Shown piece by piece: positions 47,371-55,665 of a DNA stretch of 64,000 nt; position 1 is the first letter of the stretch; each line of letters opens with the position of its first letter. The notes beneath the pieces are model-generated. The model had not been told where the DNA came from. It was given only the letters and a program-made list of their open reading frames with translations, and searched no databases. The stretch lies in NCBI RefSeq assembly GCF_025997855.1, contig NZ_AP026562.1, positions 231,001 to 295,000 on the forward strand, given 5' to 3'. Both the position numbers and the translations under genes were made by a program. The DNA comes from Deinococcus aetherius. Its GTDB lineage: Bacteria; Deinococcota; Deinococci; Deinococcales; Deinococcaceae.

Positions 47371-47798
47371 AAGGGGTGGCGACTGGAGCGCGTGGGGAAC
47401 CGGGAAAGGAGGCGGGCCGCTCCCCTTACCTTTCCGGAAAGATAGACGGGGCGCCCCGTCACGTTTGCAGGAGAGGGGGAATGCGAATGCCCGCCAAGGC
47501 GCGAGGGGACCGCCTCGGGCTTGCGGCTGGCGCTGGGATGCTCTTCTTGCTCTGCTGCCGGGTTCCCAACCCCTCGTGGGGTGAGTTGTCCTGCTCCACC
47601 CTCGGAAGGGCGGAATCTCGGTGCTGTCCAGTTGTCCGTTCTTGGAGCGAATTACTCAGGGCTGTGAGCTGGGTGCACGACAACTGCATGTCAGACTACG
47701 GAACCGAACTTCCGTGGTGGAAACGAGCGGCGGCGCTCGACTCCCTGGAGGGCTGCCCTGACCTGTGGCCCGGTGCGGCCCCCCGGGGAGCCGAACTC
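47371..47798. other. Gap with one doubtful small frame
   Basis: About 430 nt. A plus-strand ATG at 47481 follows a good GGAGAGGGGG and opens with a signal-like hydrophobic run (LGLAAGAGMLFLLCC). The frame then continues antisense to the gene at 47799-48182 and loses protein character. I leave it unannotated as a gene. A short exported peptide or an upstream scrap of a lost gene is possible. Confidence 0.35.
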
Positions 47799-48182
47799 TC
47801 AGCGAGTGCCGGTGAACTCGTTCCAGCGAATGGTGCCCGGATACTCCCGTGCGGAGAAAGAGTTCCCCACGTCCAGTTGCCCGGAGAAGGCCAGAACCGT
47901 CGTCTTGGCCTCCGTGTTGTACCAGCGGGCGATCAGTGTGCCGTCCTCCGTGACCCGGGTTCGTATGGTCTGGTAACCGGCGTTCTGAAGCAGAGCGTCC
48001 AGGTCCCGCATCCGCCCCTGACACTCGGCTCGCGTCAGGCTGGTTCCCGACATGGTGGCGAGCTGGCTGCCCAGGGTGTTGTCGGGTCCGACCTTCACGG
48101 TCGCCTGTCCGGCCCCGATCAGCAGGGCGGCGGCGGTCACTATGAACGATGAGCGGGAGAGCCAGCTCCTGGTGGTGTTCAT
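47799..48182 (-). CDS. Small secreted protein of unknown function
   Basis: A 127-residue protein from an ATG behind CAGGAGG (8 nt). Signal peptide residues 1 to about 27 (SSFIVTAAALLIGAGQA). The mature part has an N-terminal helix with a single Cys (TRAECQGRMRDLDALLQNAG) and three or four strands (LIARWYNTEAKTTVLAFSG). I do not recognise a family. It is monocistronic, between gaps. Confidence 0.65.
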   Translation of the reverse strand: MNTTRSWLSRSSFIVTAAALLIGAGQATVKVGPDNTLGSQLATMSGTSLTRAECQGRMRDLDALLQNAGYQTIRTRVTEDGTLIARWYNTEAKTTVLAFSGQLDVGNSFSAREYPGTIRWNEFTGTR

Positions 48183-48581
48183 GACTGTTCCTCCTGGGCA
48201 GGACGGCCCTGCCCCCGCGCTCCTCTGTCTGAATGCTGGGTCTGGACGAGGGTGGGCGCGAGGCGAGACGGGTTCACTGACGGAAGAGAGCGGGACGAAG
48301 AAGCCTACGGCCACGGTCGGCGGCAGTCTCTCTGCCGACCATGTCTACCGACGACCTCTTCCCCGAGCATCAGCCCCGGGCTGATACCGCACGGTAGGCT
48401 GGGGATGCCGCCGGGCACATCGTCAGAAGTAGGACCCTGACAGAATTAGGTAGTCGCCGCGTTCAGGGCGGACCCAGGCCTCGTGTGCCTCCCGGGAACC
48501 CGGGCAGATCGGACACCGACGGATGCTTCTCCGGCGGTCGTGTCACCGGGCGAGGCTCCAGGACGCGGGTTTCTCGCAGAA
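48183..48581. other. Gap with a hairpin, no gene recognised
   Basis: About 400 nt. A 7-bp inverted repeat GGTCGGC (48315-48321) and GCCGACC (48334-48340), with an inner GGCAG/CTGCC option, could terminate the minus-strand regulator upstream. No frame looks like a protein. Confidence 0.35.
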
Positions 48582-50873
48582 CTACGCGGAGTCTGGTTCG
48601 GCCTGTTCGATGGCCCAGCGGGTGAGTTCCACCCGGTTGCGTAATCCCAGCTTCCCGAGCAGGTTGCCGACGTGCTTGCTCGCCGTGCCCGGACTGATGC
48701 CCAGCAGCCGGGCAATCCGGCGGTCCGGGTGGCCTTGCGAGACCAGCGCCAGCACCTCCCGCTCACGGGGCGTCAGGTCCGCTCCGGAGGCCGAACGCTG
48801 CGGGGGATGGCGTGGTCCCCGCGCCAGCCGTTCAGCCAGTTCCACCACGTCCGGCAGCCGCAGGTGCGTTCCGGCCTCCCAGGCATCCCGGAAGCCCGCT
48901 TCGCCCAGCGCTTCACGGGCCTGGGCTATGTCGTGCCGGAGCTGACGGTCCGGCACACTCGGCGCGTACTCAAAGGCGGGATCATTCACGAAGGCCGTGA
49001 ACTGCGCCACAGCGTTCCAGTCCTGCAACCTGGCGGCCAGGAAGATCAGGCCCCAGCGCAGGACTTCCTCGGCCACACCCCTGAAGCCTTTGTCGGCGGC
49101 GTCGTGCAGGCAGGCGAGCAGCAGCGTCCGGGCTTCGGGCAGCCGGTGCAGGTGCAGCATCAACATTCCCATGACGGTCCCGGATTCGAGGTCGAACATG
49201 GCGTTGCCCGCCTCCCGGAAGTACTGCCGGGCCAGCGTGGCGTACTCCAGGGCCTCAGCGTGGCGGCCCAGTTCCAGCAGGGTCAGGGCGCCGTGCAGGT
49301 GAGCACTCGCCCGCAGCATCCGCTGTTTGCGGGTCTGAGGTCCGTCACCCACCCGCTCCCGGTACTCGCGCAGGACCCGCTGCACGGTCTCCCAGGCCTC
49401 CTCGCCGCGGCCCTCCTCCCACGCCACCGGGATGAGATTGAGGCTGGCCCAGGCCGCACTCTCCACGTCGCCCAGCTCACGGCACAGCGCCAGGACCTCG
49501 CGCAGACGCGCGTTGCGGGCCTGGTACTGCCCGACGGAATTCAGGCTGTCCACGCTGACCTCCAGCGCACGCAGCAGCACCCGCCGGTCAGCGGGCGCAG
49601 GCAGCGCGAGGACCCGTTCCACCAGCGGTACCTCCTGAACGAACAGGCCAAAGGGTGCCCACAGTGCCCCGACGACCCCCAGGTAGCGGTAGGCGAGGTC
49701 GGCCCGGCCCTGCTCGATCACCCAGACCATCCCGGCCCGGACGTTGGGATAGTGCGGCAGGTACGCCGCGCGGTCGTCGGTGTTGGTGTGTTCCCAGCGC
49801 AAGAAAAGCTCCTCGGTCATCTTCAGGAAATACAGGGCGTGCCGTTCGCGCCAGAGCGGGGCCTGAGGATGCCCGTCCAGGTGCTCGGCGGCGAGTTCCC
49901 GCAGGGGTTGCAGCATCCTCCAGCGCGTGTCGGGCGTGTCGAGGCGTTGCAGGAAGCTCTGCTCCAGCAGGGATTCGGCCCCGTCCAGCACGTCCGGCGA
50001 TCCCCAGACCTCGGTCAGGGCCTCCGGGGTGAAGCTGCCCTCGAAGACCGCGCAGCACTCGAACACGGCCCGGTCGTCCTCGCTCAGCAGGTCGTAACTC
50101 CACTGCACGGCCGCCCGCAGCGAGCGCAGCCGTTCCGGACGGTCCCGGAAGTCCGCTCTCAGAACCTCCAGAGGACGCTCCAGCCGGGCGAGCAGGTCCG
50201 GGAGCGCGTAGGTCCGCAACCGGGCGGCGGCGAGTTCCAGGGCCAGCGGCACCCCTTCGAGAACTCCGCAGAGCCGGATGACCTGCGCCGTGTTGAGGGC
50301 GTTCAGTTCGAAGGCGGGTGAGGTGGCCTGGGCCCGCGCCACGAAGAGCTGCACGGCGGGGCTCGACGCGGCGTGCTGGGCGCGTTCCGGCAGGGCCAGC
50401 GGCCCGACCGGGTACTCCCGTTCGTCGTGCAGGTGCAGCGCCGAGCGGCTCGTCACCACGAGCTGGAGGGTGGCGGTCTCGGAGAGCAGGTCGCCCAGGT
50501 GCGACGCGGCCGGGAGGAGCTGCTCGAAATTATCGAGGACCAGGAGCGTCCGGTGCTGCCCGGTGAAGTCGAGGATCAGCCGCCCGGGCGGCAAGGAACG
50601 GTCGTGCGCGGGGAGCGTCGCGGCGACGGCGCCGAGCACCTCGGCCGGGTCACGCAGGTGGGTCAGGTCCACGACCTGAACGTGATCGTACTCGCCGCGA
50701 ACCGCGTGGGCGAGGTGCAGGGCGAGGGCCGTTTTGCCGATGCCGCCGGGGCCGCGCAGGGTGATCAACCGGGACCCGCCCCGCAGAAGCCGCGCGAGGT
50801 GCTTCAGGTCGTGCTCGCGGCCGAGGAGGGGGCCGAGCCCTGCCGGAAGCGGCGCCGCCACCCGACGGTCCAT
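48582..50873 (-). CDS. STAND-ATPase transcription regulator with LuxR-type C-terminus
   Basis: A 763-residue regulator. An N-terminal NB-ARC-like ATPase has Walker A GPGGIGKT (41-48) and Walker B LLVLDNFEQL (about 108-117), followed by the VVTSRSAL sensor and GVPLALELAAARLRT. A long TPR-like helical region occupies about 330-640. The C-terminal LuxR helix-turn-helix is LTPREREVLALVSQGHPDRR, continuing through IARLLGISPGTASKHVGNLL. This AfsR/MalT-like layout senses an inducer through ATP-driven oligomerisation. The targets are unknown. It lacks the usual N-terminal OmpR-type DNA-binding domain of the SARP group. Confidence 0.9.
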   Translation of the reverse strand: MDRRVAAPLPAGLGPLLGREHDLKHLARLLRGGSRLITLRGPGGIGKTALALHLAHAVRGEYDHVQVVDLTHLRDPAEVLGAVAATLPAHDRSLPPGRLILDFTGQHRTLLVLDNFEQLLPAASHLGDLLSETATLQLVVTSRSALHLHDEREYPVGPLALPERAQHAASSPAVQLFVARAQATSPAFELNALNTAQVIRLCGVLEGVPLALELAAARLRTYALPDLLARLERPLEVLRADFRDRPERLRSLRAAVQWSYDLLSEDDRAVFECCAVFEGSFTPEALTEVWGSPDVLDGAESLLEQSFLQRLDTPDTRWRMLQPLRELAAEHLDGHPQAPLWRERHALYFLKMTEELFLRWEHTNTDDRAAYLPHYPNVRAGMVWVIEQGRADLAYRYLGVVGALWAPFGLFVQEVPLVERVLALPAPADRRVLLRALEVSVDSLNSVGQYQARNARLREVLALCRELGDVESAAWASLNLIPVAWEEGRGEEAWETVQRVLREYRERVGDGPQTRKQRMLRASAHLHGALTLLELGRHAEALEYATLARQYFREAGNAMFDLESGTVMGMLMLHLHRLPEARTLLLACLHDAADKGFRGVAEEVLRWGLIFLAARLQDWNAVAQFTAFVNDPAFEYAPSVPDRQLRHDIAQAREALGEAGFRDAWEAGTHLRLPDVVELAERLARGPRHPPQRSASGADLTPREREVLALVSQGHPDRRIARLLGISPGTASKHVGNLLGKLGLRNRVELTRWAIEQAEPDSA

Positions 50874-51034
50874 AGCCCAGTGTAGACGAGGAGGCCAGGG
50901 CGCCGCGTGACCGAAAGGCCGAGGGACCCTCCCGCCGGGGAGGTCCCCGACAACGAGCCCGCGCCTCCTCCTAGCCTGATCCTGGGGCGTCCCGACCGAC
51001 TCCTCGTCACGTCCGGCCTCACGACTTCCAGCCC

Positions 51035-52243
51035 CTACATCTCCCCCAGCGCCGCCCGCCGGGCCCGGACCATCGGCAGCCTCGGGTCACGCGGGGCGAG
51101 CAGGGTTTCGAGGTCGAGGAGGAGTTCGGAGTCGTCGAAGCGGTTGGTGTAGCGCCAGAGCAGTTCGGGGTCGCCCGAGCGCGACACGGCCTCGCGCAGG
51201 GCGGCGTCGAGGTACTCGCGCCAGTAGGTGAGGAGCGGCGAGGCGCTGTGGGGCAGGAGCGGCCCGTTGTACGTGTCGAGCGCCCGCCCGGGGTGGCCCG
51301 AGAGCAGGGCGGCCTCGACGTTCAAGGCGTCGAAGCTTACTTCCAGCGTCAGGCGGTAGGGGCGGGAGGCGACGGCCCCGCCGAGCAGGGCGCGCAGGGT
51401 GCTGATCTCGGACTTGAGGGTGCTGAGGCTGACGGGCAGGTCGCCGTACACGTGCGCGTGCATGGCGTCGAGGGTGAGCCCGTTCGGGCACAGCGCCATC
51501 ACCGCCAGCAGCTCGTGCTGCCTCGGCGTGAGGTGCAGGGGGCGACCACGCAGCAGGGCGCGCGGCGGGCCGCACAGCCGCAGGGTCAGGCCCTCGGCCG
51601 CGCTCTGGCCCGCGGTCAGCCCCGCCTCGATCAGGCCCGCGTAGTGCCGGATGCTCGCCAGCCCGAGCGGCGTGCTGCGCTCCCAGGTCGTGCTGAAGTC
51701 GAGGACGCCCAGAAGCTCCCCGGACCGGGGGTCGCGGATGGGCGCGGAGTAGCACACCCAGTCGTGGACGGTCTGGACGTAGTGCTCGGCGGCGAAGACC
51801 CGCACGGCCTGCCGGGTGCGCAGGGCGAGGGCAAGGGCGTTCGTGCCCACGCTGTACTCGTCCCAGTGGCCGCCGGGCACGAAGTTGATGCCGCTCGCCA
51901 GGCGGTGCATCCGCTCGCTGCCGCTCGTCCACAGGAGTTGCCCGCCCGCGTCCCCGATGGCGACGATCAGGTCGCCGTCCTCGGCGAGGCCCGTCAGTTC
52001 GGCCAGGAGGGGACGGCTCGCGTGTTCCAGCCGGGACTCCTGCCAGGCGTGCCGCACGTCGGCGTCGTTCTCGACGGGCGCCGAGACCCGCTCGGGGGGC
52101 ACCGTCTGGGCGGAACGGGCCCACGACGCCACCACCTCGTCGGGGATGGGCTCCCTGGGCACGGACTCCTCCGGCCGCGAGGTGATGTACTGCTGCCAGG
52201 CGCGTTCCAGCCGCTCACGCTCCCGGATGAGCCGTTCGTCCAT
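51035..52243 (-). CDS. GAF-domain transcription regulator, AcoR/AdhR-like
   Basis: A 402-residue protein. The N-terminus has the AcoR-type signature with SW-RS (PIPDEVVASWARSAQTV). A GAF domain runs from about 80 to 190 (DGDLIVAIGDAGGQLLWTSG; HYVQTVHDWVCYSAPIRDP), a form found in regulators of alcohol and acetoin dehydrogenase genes. The C-terminal winged helix (LTPRQHELLAVMALCPNGLT; VSLSTLKSEISTLRALLGG) replaces the Fis-type helix-turn-helix of true AcoR. No sigma-54 AAA domain is present. It is divergent from the ABC-MoxR operon, which it probably controls. Confidence 0.8.
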   Translation of the reverse strand: MDERLIRERERLERAWQQYITSRPEESVPREPIPDEVVASWARSAQTVPPERVSAPVENDADVRHAWQESRLEHASRPLLAELTGLAEDGDLIVAIGDAGGQLLWTSGSERMHRLASGINFVPGGHWDEYSVGTNALALALRTRQAVRVFAAEHYVQTVHDWVCYSAPIRDPRSGELLGVLDFSTTWERSTPLGLASIRHYAGLIEAGLTAGQSAAEGLTLRLCGPPRALLRGRPLHLTPRQHELLAVMALCPNGLTLDAMHAHVYGDLPVSLSTLKSEISTLRALLGGAVASRPYRLTLEVSFDALNVEAALLSGHPGRALDTYNGPLLPHSASPLLTYWREYLDAALREAVSRSGDPELLWRYTNRFDDSELLLDLETLLAPRDPRLPMVRARRAALGEM

Positions 52244-52321
52244 GCTGCCTCTGTGCAGGGGGGTGTGGTGCCAAGGAGGTCCGGTTCCGCAGGCACGGTG
52301 GGGCCGTGCCGTCTGTCATTG

Positions 52322-52335
52322 AATTGAGCCCAATT
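52322..52335. promoter_or_regulatory. Inverted repeat in the divergent regulator/transporter region
   Basis: AATTG-AGCC-CAATT, 5-bp arms, AT-rich within GC-rich flanks, about 80 nt upstream of the GAF regulator ATG. Close by, AGGTTGG occurs twice (52370 and 52380) with its complement CCAACCT at 52343. These are candidate operators for the adjacent regulator. Confidence 0.4.
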
Positions 52336-52404
52336 GATAGCCCCAACCTAGCACAGTCCCCGAGCCGGAGGTTGGAAACAGGTTGGGACCCTCTGCGACA
52401 CGGC

Positions 52405-52442
52405 TTGCAAAGTTGCAATGCCGGGGTTCGTGCGGCTAGCGT
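52405..52442 (+). promoter_or_regulatory. Promoter and TTGCAA repeats before the ABC-MoxR operon
   Basis: -35 TTGCAA (52413-52418), 18 nt, -10 TAGCGT (52437-52442), about 90 nt before the first start codon. A second TTGCAA (itself palindromic) lies 8 bp upstream at 52405-52410, within GGC-TTGCAA-AG-TTGCAA-T-GCC, a near-palindrome that could be the operator. Confidence 0.5.
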
Positions 52443-52532
52443 GGGGGTATTCAGGTTCGCAGCGTCCGGTTGCCGGGCCCGCCACAGAGGCGGGAGTGCG
52501 GCCCGTCACCGCTTCTCAGACGGAGGTGCAGC

Positions 52533-53522
52533 GTGGCTCAGCAAGGAAAGAAGGGACGATGGGGGCCGTGGGCGCTCGCCGGGGCGCTGCTCCTCGCGGG
52601 GGGGGCGGGGGCGCAGACACGCACCGTCAACGTCGGCCTCCAGGCGGGCGGCACCCTCTCCTGGGTCACCTACGCCATCGGATACTTCGGCATCGACCGG
52701 GACCTGGGGCTGAAGGTGAACGCGAGGACGTACGCGAGCAAGGACGCCACCCGCGTCGCGCTGCGCTCGGGGGACACGCAGGTCGTCGTGGACGACTTTC
52801 TGGAGGTCACGCTGCTGCGCTCCCGTGGCTTTCCCGTCACCGCCGTGTACCCCTTCAGCCTCCTCACGGGCGGGGTGATCGTGCCCGCCGCGAGCGACAT
52901 CCGCACGGTCGCCGACCTGAAGGGCAAGACCATCGGCGCGACGAGCCTCACCGACAAGACGCTGCTGCTGCTGCGCGCCTACGCCCGCGCGAAGGCAGGG
53001 TTCGACCCCCAGACCGCGGCCCAGGTCGCCTCGGTGCCGAGTCCCACGATGGACCAGTTCATGGGCCGGGGGGAGATTCAGGCGGCCCTGCCCTTCTGGC
53101 ACCACGGCGCCCGCATGGTGAGCACCGGGAAGTACCGCCAGCTCATCTCCACGGGGGACCTCCTGCGCGGCCTGGGCCTGAAGCCCAACGTCCCGCTGCT
53201 GTACCTCGTCGCCCGCAACGACACCGACCCCGAGACGCTGCGCCTCTTCGTGAAGGCCGTCCTCCTCGCCGAGGAGCGGATGAAACAGGACGGCGGGTAC
53301 TGGGACGCGATGCTAAAGGAGGGGCTGTACAACCTGCCCGACCGCGCGCAGCTTCCCGCCCTGCGGACCCAATGGGCCGCCGGGTTGCCGAAGGGGTGGA
53401 GCGCCGCCGATCTCAACAACACCCTCCTTCTCACCCGCCGGATGATCGAGGTGGCCGGGCCCGACGTGGTGGGCCTGAACCGGCTGGACACCCGCGCCTT
53501 CGACACCCGCTTCCGGCCCTGA
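52533..53522 (+). CDS. ABC transporter binding protein, NMT1/SsuA-like
   Basis: A 329-residue protein from GTG (GGAGG 6 nt upstream) with a signal peptide (about 1-28). Fold marks of the nitrate/sulfonate/thiamine-precursor class are VNVGLQAGGTLSWVTYAIGY, VVVDDFLEVTLLRSRG and VADLKGKTIGATSLTDKTLL. Neighbours are a matching permease and ATPase. The substrate could be a sulfonate, nitrate, riboflavin or a pyrimidine, and no binding residue decides it. It is the first gene of a 10.5-kb operon. Confidence 0.88.
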   Translation: MAQQGKKGRWGPWALAGALLLAGGAGAQTRTVNVGLQAGGTLSWVTYAIGYFGIDRDLGLKVNARTYASKDATRVALRSGDTQVVVDDFLEVTLLRSRGFPVTAVYPFSLLTGGVIVPAASDIRTVADLKGKTIGATSLTDKTLLLLRAYARAKAGFDPQTAAQVASVPSPTMDQFMGRGEIQAALPFWHHGARMVSTGKYRQLISTGDLLRGLGLKPNVPLLYLVARNDTDPETLRLFVKAVLLAEERMKQDGGYWDAMLKEGLYNLPDRAQLPALRTQWAAGLPKGWSAADLNNTLLLTRRMIEVAGPDVVGLNRLDTRAFDTRFRP

Positions 53523-53525
53523 GCC

Positions 53526-54323
53526 ATGCAGCGCGTCCAGCCCCACCGCGCCCAAGCCGCGCCCGCCCGCCGTCCGCGGTGGGGGCGCCGGGCACTGCCC
53601 GCGCTCGGGCTGGGGCTGCTCGTCCTCGCGTGGCCGCTGGCGAGCGCGGCGCTGGGAGCGGACGTCTTTCCCGGCCCCGGCGAAACCCTGCGCTTCCTGG
53701 CGCGGGAGGCCGGGCGGGGGACCCTCTGGACGAACGTGGGGATCACGCTCTGGAGGGTGCTGGCGGCCTTCGCCTTCGCGCTGCTCTTGGGGGCGCCGCT
53801 GGGGTGGGCGCTGGGCACACATCCCCGGTTCGCGGCGCTCGCCTCCCCCTGGCTGGCGGTCGGGCTGACGGTGCCGCGCATCCTGATCCTGCTCGCGGCG
53901 TACCTCGTCGTGGGGCTGAACGAGCGGGCTCTCATCGCGGCGATCACGCTGATCCTGCTGCCCACCGTCGCCGTTCAGGTGCGGGAGGGGGTGCGGTCGC
54001 TCGACCCCCGGCTCTCCGACATGGCGCGGGCGTTCCGGGTCTCCCCGGGGCAGACCCTGCGCCACGTCACGCTGCCGCAACTGTGGCCCGCCCTGCTGGG
54101 GGCGGCGCGGGTGACGCTGAGCCTCTCGTGGAAGATGGTCGTGTTCGGCGAGGTGTTCGGGCGCACGAGCGGCGTGGGGTACATGATCGCCTTCTACTTT
54201 CAGCAGTTCGAGATGCGCGGCATCCTCGCCTACGGCCTGGTGATGACGCTGATCCTGTCGGCGGTCGACTACGGGCTGGCCGCGCTGGGCGAACGGGTCT
54301 TCGCGTGGCGGAGGACCGGGTGA
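53526..54323 (+). CDS. ABC transporter permease, SsuC-like
   Basis: A 265-residue permease with six hydrophobic segments. The EAA loop is complete (LSDMARAFRVSPGQTLRHVTLP, about residues 163-184). The GVGYMIAFYFQQFEMRGILA segment and C-terminal membrane helix are typical of SsuC/TauC. It is coupled to the binding-protein gene (3-nt gap) and overlaps the ATPase start by 4 nt. Confidence 0.9.
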   Translation: MQRVQPHRAQAAPARRPRWGRRALPALGLGLLVLAWPLASAALGADVFPGPGETLRFLAREAGRGTLWTNVGITLWRVLAAFAFALLLGAPLGWALGTHPRFAALASPWLAVGLTVPRILILLAAYLVVGLNERALIAAITLILLPTVAVQVREGVRSLDPRLSDMARAFRVSPGQTLRHVTLPQLWPALLGAARVTLSLSWKMVVFGEVFGRTSGVGYMIAFYFQQFEMRGILAYGLVMTLILSAVDYGLAALGERVFAWRRTG

Positions 54324-55036
54324 ACGGGGCGCTCGACTTCCGGGACGTGGCGGTGCGCTACGGGTCCGCTCCTCCCGTCCTCGCCGGGTTGAACCTCGGC
54401 GTGCGGCCGGGCGAGGTCGTGGCGGTGATCGGACGCAGCGGGTGTGGCAAGACGACGCTGCTGCACCTCGCCGCCGGGTTGCTCGCCCCGCAGGCGGGAA
54501 CGGTGGCGTTCGGCGGGGAGGCGAGGGTCGGGTACGTCTTCCAGGACGCGCGGCTCCTGCCGTGGCTCACCGTGGAGGACAACCTGCGGCTCACCAGCCC
54601 ACCGGAGCGTCACCCCTTCATCGGGGCGGAACTCGTGAGGGTGGGGCTCGGCGGGCTGGAGCGGCGGTATCCGGGGGAGCTGTCCCTGGGGATGGCGCAG
54701 CGGGCCGCCGTCGCCCGCGCCCTGCTGCTCCGGCCCAACCTGCTCCTCCTCGACGAACCCTTCAGCGCGCTCGACGAGCTGACGGCGGGCGAGCTGCGGG
54801 CCGAACTCGCGGGGCTGCTGCGCGAGACGCGGGCGACCACCCTGCTCGTCACCCACAACCCGGCCGAGGCCGTCTTCCTCGCGGACCGGGTGGTCGCCCT
54901 GGCTGGAACGCCCGCCGCCGTCCGGGGCGAGGTGACGGTCACGCTGCCCCGCCCCCGCGACCCGGACGACCCCGCCGCCGCCGTCCTCGTGCGCGAGGTG
55001 CGCCGTCTGCTGACCGGCGAGGGGGTGAGGGCGTGA
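54320..55036 (+). CDS. ABC transporter ATPase, SsuB-like
   Basis: A 238-residue ATPase from GTG 54320 behind GGAGG. Walker A GRSGCGKTT, Q-loop GYVFQDARLLPWLTV, signature LSLGMAQRAAVARAL (the second Gly of the usual LSGGQ is replaced by a Leu-Gly order), Walker B LLLLDEPFSALD and switch His LLVTHNPAEAV. It energises the adjacent permeases. Start and stop both overlap neighbours by 4 nt. Confidence 0.92.
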   Translation: MNGALDFRDVAVRYGSAPPVLAGLNLGVRPGEVVAVIGRSGCGKTTLLHLAAGLLAPQAGTVAFGGEARVGYVFQDARLLPWLTVEDNLRLTSPPERHPFIGAELVRVGLGGLERRYPGELSLGMAQRAAVARALLLRPNLLLLDEPFSALDELTAGELRAELAGLLRETRATTLLVTHNPAEAVFLADRVVALAGTPAAVRGEVTVTLPRPRDPDDPAAAVLVREVRRLLTGEGVRA

Positions 55037-55665
55037 GGGTGTGCCGCGCCCTCCTCCCGCCCGCCCTCCTCCTCGGCGGGGCCTGCGCCCAGGGGGTGCT
55101 GCCCGGCGTGGACCTCGCCTGGCTCGCCGACGAGCGCGGCATCATGCTGGAGACGCTGGGGAGGACGGCGGGGCGGCTGGGGACCGCCCTGGGAGTGGGC
55201 CTCCTGCTCGGGACGGCGCTCGCGGCCCTGATGCGGTCGAGCCCCCGGGTCGAGGCGTGGCTGACCCCCTGGGTCCTCACCCTCCTCGCCGTGCCGTGGG
55301 TGCTCATCCTGGTGGCGATGAACCTGATTCCGACCCTGGGAGTGCGCGAATCGAGCGGGCTGGGGGTGGCCGCCCTCGCCACCGCCGTGCAGGTCTTCGC
55401 GCTGGGGCGGCGCAGGCTGGAGGAGCGGCGGGAGGCGTACCTGCGGCGGGCGCTGTGGTACGGCTTCACGGCGGTGATGGCGGGGGAACTCCTGGCGCGC
55501 GGGGACGGGCTGGGGGCGAAGATTCGCTTCTACGCGCTGTTTACCCAGTTCGACCACCTCGCCGCCTACGTGCTCCTCGCCGGGGGGCTGTGGCTGGCCT
55601 TCGCGCTGCTCGGGCGCGTCCTGCTGCGGGCGCTGGGCCGCTCGTTCCTGGGGCGGGGGGCATGA
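55033..55665 (+). CDS. Second ABC permease, short and lacking the EAA loop
   Basis: A 210-residue membrane protein from GTG in a 4-nt overlap. Segments resemble the upstream permease (LGRTAGRLGTALGVGLLLGTAL; TPWVLTLLAVPWVLILVAMN; FTAVMAGELLARGDGLGAKI). The stretch that should hold the EAA loop and following LP is replaced by the short basic QVFALGRRRLEERREAYLRR. It is about 50 residues shorter than the family norm. It may be the non-docking half of an asymmetric permease pair. The N-terminus looks like a signal anchor. Confidence 0.7.
   Translation: MRVCRALLPPALLLGGACAQGVLPGVDLAWLADERGIMLETLGRTAGRLGTALGVGLLLGTALAALMRSSPRVEAWLTPWVLTLLAVPWVLILVAMNLIPTLGVRESSGLGVAALATAVQVFALGRRRLEERREAYLRRALWYGFTAVMAGELLARGDGLGAKIRFYALFTQFDHLAAYVLLAGGLWLAFALLGRVLLRALGRSFLGRGA

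Noticed and set aside
47481..48152. Possible exported protein starting at 47481
   Set aside because: Good ribosome site and hydrophobic start, but most of it is antisense to the better supported secreted protein and it lacks a domain.
52418..55036. Plus-strand frame of 872 codons across the ABC importer genes
   Set aside because: Only its last 238 codons are real (the ATPase); the rest is out of frame with the binding protein and permease and has no protein character.
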